Origin: Conyzicola nivalis_A
GTDB lineage: Bacteria > Actinomycetota > Actinomycetes > Actinomycetales > Microbacteriaceae
Length of the DNA stretch: 64,000 nt
Assembly (NCBI RefSeq): GCF_040548875.1
Contig: NZ_JBEPSJ010000001.1
Location: 806,001 to 870,000, forward strand
Reading direction: 5' to 3'
In this document: piece by piece, positions 54,950 through 61,495 of the stretch
How the letters are laid out: every line of letters starts with the position of its first letter
Numbering within the stretch: the first letter of the stretch is position 1
Notes under the pieces: generated by a model
The model's input: only the letters and a program-made list of their open reading frames with translations
Told to the model about the DNA's origin: nothing
The model's database searches: none
Position numbers and translations under genes: made by a program

Positions 54950-55740
54950 GCGCCATCGAGGTACGCGGCGTCGAGAAGTCGTTCGCCGACGTGCACGTTC
55001 TGCGCGGCGTCGACTTCGACGTGACGGCCGGCAGCATCTTCGCGTTGCTCGGCTCCAACGGTGCGGGCAAGACCACGCTGGTGCGCATCCTCTCGACGTT
55101 GCTCAAGTCGGACTCCGGCACCGCGACGGTGAACGGCTTCGACGTCGCGAGCCGGCCCGGCGACGTTCGGGAGTCGATCAGCCTCACCGGCCAGTTCGCG
55201 GCCGTCGACGAGATCCTCACGGGCAGGGAGAACCTCTTGCTGATCGCCAAGCTGCGACACCTGAAGAACCCCGGCGCCATCGCCGACGACCTGCTGGCAC
55301 GGTTCTCGCTCGTCGAGGCCGGCGGGCGCAGGGCGGCCACCTACTCGGGCGGGATGCGGCGCAGGCTCGACATCGCGATGAGCCTGATCGGCAACCCGCC
55401 GATCATCTTCCTCGACGAGCCGACGACCGGCCTCGACCCGCAGGCGCGCATCGACGTCTGGCAGACGGTGAAGACCCTCGCCGGGCAGGGCACCACTGTG
55501 CTGCTCACCACGCAGTACCTCGACGAGGCCGAGTACCTCGCCGACCGCATCGCCATCCTGCACAAGGGGACGATCATCCAGAACGGCACCCTGGCCGAGC
55601 TCAAGCAGCTCCTCCCGCCAGCGAAGGTCGAGTACATCGAGAAGCAGCCCTCCCTCGAGGACGTCTTCCTCGCCCTCACCGGCGAGACCGGCGAACCCGA
55701 CGAGAGCGACGAGCACCAGGCACGAAAGGAACAACGATGA
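54946..55740 (+). CDS. ABC transporter ATP-binding protein (DrrA/daunorubicin-resistance type)
   Basis: The ATG at 54946 overlaps the DUF1048 stop and gives 264 residues. Walker A is GSNGAGKTT near residue 38, signature YSGGMRRRLD, Walker B IIFLDEPTTGLDP, and the H-loop LLTTQYLDEAEYLADR is of DrrA type. It should drive export through the permease encoded next, with which it overlaps by four bases. The substrate is unknown but probably a hydrophobic toxin or drug, given the PadR regulator. Confidence 0.94.
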   Translation: MSAIEVRGVEKSFADVHVLRGVDFDVTAGSIFALLGSNGAGKTTLVRILSTLLKSDSGTATVNGFDVASRPGDVRESISLTGQFAAVDEILTGRENLLLIAKLRHLKNPGAIADDLLARFSLVEAGGRRAATYSGGMRRRLDIAMSLIGNPPIIFLDEPTTGLDPQARIDVWQTVKTLAGQGTTVLLTTQYLDEAEYLADRIAILHKGTIIQNGTLAELKQLLPPAKVEYIEKQPSLEDVFLALTGETGEPDESDEHQARKEQR

Positions 55741-56501
55741 CCACCAACGTCCTCGGCGACACCGGCGTACTGACCGGACGCTCGCTGCGCCACATCCTGC
55801 GCAGCCCCGACACCATCATCACCACCGCGGTCACCCCGATCGCGCTGATGCTCCTGTTCGTCTACGTGCTAGGCGGTGCCATCAACACCGGCTCCGACGA
55901 GTCGTACATCGACTACATGCTCCCCGGCATACTGTTGATCACTATCGCCTCGGGCATCGCCTATACCGCGTACCGGCTGTTCCTCGACATGCAGGGCGGC
56001 ATCTTCGAACGGTTCCAGTCGATGCCGATCTCCCGGTCGAGCGTCCTCTGGGCTCACGTGTTCACTTCGCTGACCGCGAACATGGTCTCGATCGCGATCG
56101 TCGTCGGCGTCGCGCTCGTCATGGGCTTCCGCACGGGGGCGTCCGTCGGGGCGTGGATAGCCGTCGCGGGCATCCTCGTTCTGTTCACCCTCTCCCTGAC
56201 CTGGATCGCGGTCATCGCCGGGCTCTCCGCGAAGACCGTGGACGGGGCGAGCGCGTTCAGCTACCCGCTGATCTTCCTCCCGTTCATCAGCTCGGCCTTC
56301 GTGCCCACCGACACGATGCCCGCCCCGGTCGCGTGGTTCGCCGAGAACCAGCCGGTGACCTCGATCGTGAACACGATCCGGGCCCTGTTCGCGGGTGAAC
56401 CCGTCGGCGGCGACATCTGGATCGCACTGGCCTGGCTCGTCGGCATCCTCGTTGTGGCCTACGGCTTCGCGATCGCGATCTACCGCCGCAAGGTCAGCTG
56501 A
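55737..56501 (+). CDS. ABC-2 type exporter permease (DrrB type)
   Basis: The ATG at 55737 overlaps the ATPase stop and gives 254 residues with six membrane helices. ABC-2 features are LTGRSLRHILRSPDTIITTAVTPIALML near the N-terminus, FLDMQGGIFERFQSMPISRSSVLWAH in the coupling region, and SAFVPTDTMPAPVAWFAENQPVTSIVNTIRAL near the C-terminus (all quoted in part). It pairs with the preceding ATPase as a homodimeric exporter. It is the last gene of the cassette. Confidence 0.93.
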   Translation: MTTNVLGDTGVLTGRSLRHILRSPDTIITTAVTPIALMLLFVYVLGGAINTGSDESYIDYMLPGILLITIASGIAYTAYRLFLDMQGGIFERFQSMPISRSSVLWAHVFTSLTANMVSIAIVVGVALVMGFRTGASVGAWIAVAGILVLFTLSLTWIAVIAGLSAKTVDGASAFSYPLIFLPFISSAFVPTDTMPAPVAWFAENQPVTSIVNTIRALFAGEPVGGDIWIALAWLVGILVVAYGFAIAIYRRKVS

Positions 56502-56511
56502 GCTCGAGCGG

Positions 56512-57288
56512 CTAGACGGGGCGCCGCGCCTCCGGATCGGATCCGAGCGCGGCGCGTCCGCCGTCGACGGGCAGGACGGCGCCGGTGACGAACGCGGCCG
56601 CGTCGGAGAGCAGGAACGCGACGACGGATGCCACGTCGGCCATGGCCCCCACGTGGCCGGCCGGGTGCACCCCGGCCAACGCCAGCAGCCGCGCCTCACG
56701 CGCGGCGGGGTCGAGGGCGGCGAGGGAGTCGTCGAACCGCTCGGTCGCGATCGTGCCGAGCGCCACGGCGTTCGCGCGGATGCCCCGGTGGGCGTAGTCG
56801 ACGGCGGTCGCGCGGGTGAGCCCCTCGACGGCGGCCTTCGCCGTCGCGTAGGCGAGCGCTCCCGGCACCGCGCGCTGCGCCTGGTGGGAGGAGACGTTGA
56901 CGATCGAACCGGCGACACCGGAGCCGAGGAAGCTCGTGATCGCAGCGGCGGAGCCGACCAGAGCCGGGGCGAGGTTGGCGTCGACGAGCTCTCGCACCCG
57001 CTGTGGATCCGAGTGCAGGTCGGCGTCGCGGAACACGGCCGCGTTGTTCACCCACCCGGTGAGCACGCCGATCGACTCGGCGACCGAGGCGGCCTCCGCC
57101 GCGACTGCCGGGTCGGAGGCGTCACCGATCACCGTGCGGAGAGCCCGAGCCGGGTCATCCGCCGCCTTCTCGGTGTCGATCAACCCGGCGTCGATCACCA
57201 CGACGGCCTCGCCGCGCTCGAGAAGCCGCAACGCGATCGCACGGCCCACACCACGCCCTCCGCCTGTGACGACGAAGGACCGCGGCAC
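56512..57288 (-). CDS. Short-chain dehydrogenase/reductase
   Basis: The GTG at 57288 gives 258 residues starting PRSFVVTGGGRGVGRAIAL. Cofactor motif TGGGRGVG, structural NNAA, catalytic Ser in VNVSSHQAQ and YATAK pair are all present, and it ends with TGAVLPVDGGRAAL. The substrate is unknown. It starts five bases after the stop of the ANTAR regulator gene and is probably cotranscribed with it. Confidence 0.9.
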   Translation of the reverse strand: MPRSFVVTGGGRGVGRAIALRLLERGEAVVVIDAGLIDTEKAADDPARALRTVIGDASDPAVAAEAASVAESIGVLTGWVNNAAVFRDADLHSDPQRVRELVDANLAPALVGSAAAITSFLGSGVAGSIVNVSSHQAQRAVPGALAYATAKAAVEGLTRATAVDYAHRGIRANAVALGTIATERFDDSLAALDPAAREARLLALAGVHPAGHVGAMADVASVVAFLLSDAAAFVTGAVLPVDGGRAALGSDPEARRPV

Positions 57289-57293
57289 TACGG

Positions 57294-57899
57294 CTACTTC
57301 TTGGCGCTCAGCTGCTCGATGATCGCCTGGGCGACGTCGTGCATGGTGAGGCGGCGGTCCATGGACGCCTTCTGGATCCACCGGAAGGCCTCGGGCTCGG
57401 TGAGCCCCATCTTCTCGTTGAGGAGTCCCTTGGCGCGATCGACGAGCTTGCGGGTCTCGAAACGCTCGACGAGGTCGGCGACCTCGGCCTCGAGCGTGAT
57501 GATCTGCGTGTACCGGCTGAGCGCGATCTCGATCGCGGGCAGCAGGTCGCTCGGCGTGAACGGCTTGACGACATAGGCGAGTGCGCCGGCCTCGGAGGCC
57601 CGTTCGACGAGCTCCTTCTGGCTGAACGCGGTCAGCAGCACGACGGGCGCGATGTGGTTCTTGGTCAGTCTCTCCGCGGCCGAGATGCCGTCGAGCTGGG
57701 GCATCTTCACGTCCATGATCACGAGATCGGGGCGCAGCTCTGTGGCGAGGGCGACAGCCGTCTCGCCGTCACCGGCTTCACCGACGACCTCGAAGCCGTT
57801 GTCGCGGAGAATCTCGACGATGTCCATGCGGATAAGGGACTCGTCTTCTGCCACCACTACTCGGCGCGGAGCGGATGGGGTTGATTCTTGGTCAGTCAC
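57294..57899 (-). CDS. ANTAR-domain response regulator (PdtaR-like)
   Basis: The GTG at 57899 gives 201 residues. The receiver domain has acidic pair EDE, phospho-acceptor Asp63 in VIMDVKMPQ and Lys in YVVKPFTPS. A short coiled coil leads to a C-terminal ANTAR domain (about 140-198, VDRAKGLLNEKMGLTEPEAFRWIQ in part). ANTAR regulators bind dual-hairpin RNA and prevent termination, as Rv1626 (PdtaR) does. Its kinase is not nearby. TAGGCT (complement of 57907-57912) lies seven bases before the GTG, so the mRNA is probably leaderless. Confidence 0.94.
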   Translation of the reverse strand: MTDQESTPSAPRRVVVAEDESLIRMDIVEILRDNGFEVVGEAGDGETAVALATELRPDLVIMDVKMPQLDGISAAERLTKNHIAPVVLLTAFSQKELVERASEAGALAYVVKPFTPSDLLPAIEIALSRYTQIITLEAEVADLVERFETRKLVDRAKGLLNEKMGLTEPEAFRWIQKASMDRRLTMHDVAQAIIEQLSAKK

Positions 57900-57938
57900 G
57901 ATAGAGAGCCTACGGTATTCTTTTGACGGTTGTTGTGC

Positions 57939-58021
57939 GCCGGATTGGCGGAATGGCAGACGCGGAGCACTCAAAATGCTTTGCTCGAAAGGGCGTGCGA
58001 GTTCGAGTCTCGCATCCGGCA
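57939..58021 (+). tRNA. tRNA-Leu (anticodon CAA)
   Basis: GCCGGAT (57939-57945) pairs with ATCCGGC (58014-58020). The anticodon stem GAGCA/TGCTT encloses loop CTCAAAA with anticodon CAA at 57972-57974. A long variable arm and a T arm GCGAG-TTCGAGT-CTCGC follow, as in class II tRNA-Leu. CCA is not encoded. A TATTCT hexamer at 57916-57921 is a likely -10. A GCGCC/GGCGC hairpin at 58035-58048 may end the transcript. Confidence 0.93.
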
Positions 58022-58262
58022 CAACGGAGAGATCGCGCCGAATGGCGCGAAAAACGAACTATAAACCCGCATCAGACGGCGTGTACAGCCCCCGTTCCGA
58101 GCTTCTCTCGGCGCGTAGATTCGCAGGCGAACGACGTTTTGCGCGACACGCCTCCCGGTTTGGCTCGCGGACCCGTTCCGCCACAGAGCGCCTCGTGCCT
58201 CCGCGACGTGGGGTGGTGGCGGCCAGCCCCGCCACCGCCCCTAAGCGCCGCCTGGAGACAGC

Positions 58263-58472
58263 ATGACGCGCGATCCCGATCTTCCCGACCCCACCGAGCT
58301 GGACTCCGACAGCGGTGACGGAGTGCTTTCCCCCGGTTCGACGGCGACCGGTGCGGGCACCACGGAGCTCGGCGCGACAGAGCCCGACGATACGGACCTC
58401 GACACCGAGCTCGGCACCACCGAGGCCGACGTCTCCGACGGCCGGGAGCAGAAGCAACCCAGGGTCGACTGA
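58263..58472 (+). CDS. Small acidic protein, hypothetical
   Basis: The ATG follows GGAGA with good spacing and gives 69 residues very rich in Asp, Glu, Thr and Gly, with no hydrophobic core (for example DPTELDSDSGDGVL). It is likely disordered. The reading frame ends just before a strong convergent terminator. I do not recognise a family. The 240 bases between the tRNA and this gene show no other gene. Confidence 0.5.
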   Translation: MTRDPDLPDPTELDSDSGDGVLSPGSTATGAGTTELGATEPDDTDLDTELGTTEADVSDGREQKQPRVD

Positions 58473-58488
58473 GGCGCCGAGACGGAGG

Positions 58489-58521
58489 AAGGGCCGGACA
58501 TCCACTGGATGTCCGGCCCTT
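58489..58521. terminator. Bidirectional terminator between the small acidic gene and pyk
   Basis: AAGGGCCGGACATCC and GGATGTCCGGCCCTT form a perfect 15-bp stem around a 3-base ACT loop, followed by TCTC on the plus strand and by TTCC on the minus strand. It serves both convergent genes. Confidence 0.8.
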
Positions 58522-58536
58522 CTCTGGTTCTCGGTC

Positions 58537-59982
58537 CTAGCTGACCGCGTACGCGGGAGCCACGGCGTTCTTCGCGTCGCCCACGCGGTGCACGCGCAGG
58601 TCGTTCGTGAAGCCGGAGATTCCGGGAGGCGAACCGGAGATGACGACGACGACGTCTCCGACCTCGGCGAGACCCTCGCCGAGGAGGATCTCGTCGACCT
58701 GGATGTACATCGCGTCGGTGTGCGTGACCCGGTCGACGACGTACGAGTCGATGCCCCAGATCAGCGCCATGCGGCGGCGGATCGCGGGGTCAGGAGTGAA
58801 CGCCTTCATCGGCACGTTGAAGCGCAGTCGCGACATACGACGGGCGGAGTCGCCCGACTCGGTGAAGACGCAGACGAACTTCGCCTCGACGAACGACGCG
58901 ACCTCGGCAGCGGCGAGCGTGATTGCCCCGCCCTGGGTGCGCGGCTTGGTGCCGAGCTCGGGGATGCGCTCGAGTCCGTGCTCCTCGGTGGAGGCCACGA
59001 TGCGCGCCATGGTCTGCACCGTGATGACGGGGTACTCGCCGACGCTCGTCTCGCCGCTCAGCATGACCGCGTCCGCGCCATCCAGCACGGCGTTCGCCAC
59101 GTCGGAGGTCTCGGCACGGGTGGGCACGGGACTGGAGATCATCGACTCGAGCATCTGTGTCGCGACGATGACCGGCTTGGCCATACGACGCGAGAGCTCG
59201 ACGGCGCGCTTCTGCACGATCGGCACGGCCTCGAGGGGAAGCTCGACGCCGAGGTCTCCGCGGGCGACCATGATCGCGTCGAACGCGTCGATGATCGCCT
59301 CGAGGTTCTCGACGGCCTGCGGCTTCTCGATCTTCGCGATGACGGGGACCTTGCGGCCCTCCTCCTCCATGATCTCGTGCACGCGCACGATGTCGGTGGC
59401 GTCGCGCACGAACGACAGCGCGATGAGGTCGCAGCCGAGGCGGAGGCCCCAACGCAGGTCGTCCTCGTCCTTCTCGCTCAGGGCGGGAACGTTGACGGCG
59501 ACGCCGGGCAGGTTGATGCCCTTGTTGTTCGAGACGGCTCCGGCGACGATGACGACGGTCGAGACGACGGGGCCTTCGACGCCGGTCACCTGCACCTTCA
59601 CCTTGCCGTCGTCGATGAGCAGGAAGTCGCCGGGGCTGACGTCCTGCGGCAGACCCTTGAAGGTGGTGCCCGAGAGCTCACGGGTTCCCACGACGTCCTC
59701 GGTCGTGATCTTGAACACGTCGCCGACGGCGAGGTCGTACGGGCCGCCCTCGAACTTGCCGAGACGGATCTTGGGGCCCTGGAGGTCGACCATTACGGCG
59801 ACGGCTCGCCCCGAGTCGTCCGCGGCCTTGCGCACGTTGGCGTAGACCGCCTCGTGGACGTCGTAGGAGCCGTGGCTGAGGTTCATTCTCGCCACGTCAA
59901 CACCGGCGTCGATGATGGCGCGGATGTTCTCATAGCTGGATGTTGCCGGGCCGAGCGTAGCGACGATTTTCGCGCGTCTCAT
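58537..59982 (-). CDS. pyk: Pyruvate kinase
   Basis: The ATG at 59982 follows AGAAGGAA and gives 481 residues beginning RRAKIVATLGPATSSYENI. It has MNLSHGSYDVH, DLQGPKIRLGKF, the metal and Lys motif IAKIEKPQAVENLEAI near residue 215, GDLGVELPLEAV and GETSVGEYPV. It makes ATP and pyruvate from phosphoenolpyruvate. It lies 55 bases behind gltD and ends at a strong terminator. Confidence 0.97.
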   Translation of the reverse strand: MRRAKIVATLGPATSSYENIRAIIDAGVDVARMNLSHGSYDVHEAVYANVRKAADDSGRAVAVMVDLQGPKIRLGKFEGGPYDLAVGDVFKITTEDVVGTRELSGTTFKGLPQDVSPGDFLLIDDGKVKVQVTGVEGPVVSTVVIVAGAVSNNKGINLPGVAVNVPALSEKDEDDLRWGLRLGCDLIALSFVRDATDIVRVHEIMEEEGRKVPVIAKIEKPQAVENLEAIIDAFDAIMVARGDLGVELPLEAVPIVQKRAVELSRRMAKPVIVATQMLESMISSPVPTRAETSDVANAVLDGADAVMLSGETSVGEYPVITVQTMARIVASTEEHGLERIPELGTKPRTQGGAITLAAAEVASFVEAKFVCVFTESGDSARRMSRLRFNVPMKAFTPDPAIRRRMALIWGIDSYVVDRVTHTDAMYIQVDEILLGEGLAEVGDVVVVISGSPPGISGFTNDLRVHRVGDAKNAVAPAYAVS

Positions 59983-60037
59983 GAGTTCCTTCTGTGGTGG
60001 TTTTGTGTGTGGTGGGTACGGATGAAGCGTGTGAGAG

Positions 60038-61495
60038 CTAGATAGCGATGGCGTGATCGGTCGGCTTGACCGGGAACGGCAGTTGCGTCTCCCCCTCAAG
60101 GTACCGATCAACCGCGGATGCCGCGGCGCGACCCTCGGCGATGGCCCAGACGATGAGCGACTGGCCGCGGCCCGCGTCGCCGGCGACGAAGACGCCCGAC
60201 TCGCTCGTCTGGTAGTCGCCGTCGCGGCCGAGGTTGCCCTTGCCGTCGACCGGCACGGGCAGCTGCGCGTCGATCGTGTCGGTCTCCGGACCTGTGAATC
60301 CGAGGGCGAGCAGCACGAGGTCGGCGGGGATCTCGCGCTCGGTGCCCGCCTTGGGAACACGACGGCCGTCGAGGTACTCGGTCTCGGCGACGCGGATGGC
60401 GCGCACCTCTCCGGCCTCGTTCGACAGGAACTCGATGGTGGAGGCGAGGAAGACGCGCTCGCCTCCCTCCTCGTGGGCGCTGGAGACCTCGAACAGGGTC
60501 GGGGCCATCGGCCACGGCTGGTGGTCGGGACGCTCGTCGCCCGGCTGCTTGCCGATCGCGAGGTTCGTCACCGAGAGCGCGTGCTGGCGGTGCGCGGTTC
60601 CGATGCAGTCCGCTCCGGTGTCGCCGCCGCCGAGGACGACGACGTGCTTGCCCTCGGCGAGGATCTGGTCGCCGACGGTGTCGCCGGCGCCCGCCTTGTT
60701 CTGCTGCACGAGGTAGTCCATGGCGAAATGCACGCCGAGCAGGTCGCGCCCGGGGATCGGCAGGTCGCGCGGCACGGTGGCGCCGGTCGCGACGATGACG
60801 GCGTCGTAGCGCGCGCGGAGGTCGCTCCAGGAGATGTCGACTCCGATTTCGACGCCGGCGCGGAAGCGGGTGCCCTCGGCCTGCATCTGCGCGAGACGCG
60901 CCTCGATGTGCTTCTTCTCCATCTTGAAGTCGGGGATCCCGTAGCGCAGCAGTCCGCCGATGCGGTCGTCGCGCTCGAAGACGGCGACGGTATGGCCGGC
61001 GCGCGTGAGCTGCTGCGCGGCGGCGAGCCCGGCCGGGCCGGAGCCGACGACGGCGACGGTCTTGCCGGTGAGGCGCTCGGGCGGGTGCGGGGTGACCCAG
61101 CCCTTCTGGTACGCCTCGTCGATGATCGACACCTCGACGTTCTTGATCGTCACGGCGGGCTGGTTGATGCCCAGCACGCACGACGACTCGCAGGGAGCGG
61201 GGCACAGCCGACCGGTGAACTCCGGGAAGTTGTTCGTGGCATGCAGGCGCTCGATGGCCTGGTGGCCCTCGCCGCGCCACATCAGGTCGTTCCACTCGGG
61301 GATCAGGTTGCCGAGCGGGCAGCCCTGATGGCAGAACGGGATGCCGCAGTCCATGCAACGGCCGGCCTGCTTGCGCACCGTGGCCGTGTCGCCCTGCTCG
61401 TAGACCTCTTTCCAGTCCATCAGCCGCAGTGCGACGGGGCGGCGGGCAGGGAGCTCGCGCTCCTTGACCTTCAGGAATCCCTTCGGATCAGCCAC
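60038..61495 (-). CDS. gltD: Glutamate synthase, small subunit
   Basis: The GTG at 61495 gives 485 residues (ADPKGFLKVKERELP); its start overlaps the gltB stop by eight bases. Iron-sulfur Cys clusters are CMDCGIPFCHQGCP near residue 50 and CPAPCESSC near 100. The FAD motif is VVGSGPAGLAAAQQL and the NADPH motif VVLGGGDTGADC. It moves electrons from NADPH to the large subunit for glutamate synthesis from glutamine and 2-oxoglutarate. Confidence 0.95.
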   Translation of the reverse strand: MADPKGFLKVKERELPARRPVALRLMDWKEVYEQGDTATVRKQAGRCMDCGIPFCHQGCPLGNLIPEWNDLMWRGEGHQAIERLHATNNFPEFTGRLCPAPCESSCVLGINQPAVTIKNVEVSIIDEAYQKGWVTPHPPERLTGKTVAVVGSGPAGLAAAQQLTRAGHTVAVFERDDRIGGLLRYGIPDFKMEKKHIEARLAQMQAEGTRFRAGVEIGVDISWSDLRARYDAVIVATGATVPRDLPIPGRDLLGVHFAMDYLVQQNKAGAGDTVGDQILAEGKHVVVLGGGDTGADCIGTAHRQHALSVTNLAIGKQPGDERPDHQPWPMAPTLFEVSSAHEEGGERVFLASTIEFLSNEAGEVRAIRVAETEYLDGRRVPKAGTEREIPADLVLLALGFTGPETDTIDAQLPVPVDGKGNLGRDGDYQTSESGVFVAGDAGRGQSLIVWAIAEGRAAASAVDRYLEGETQLPFPVKPTDHAIAI

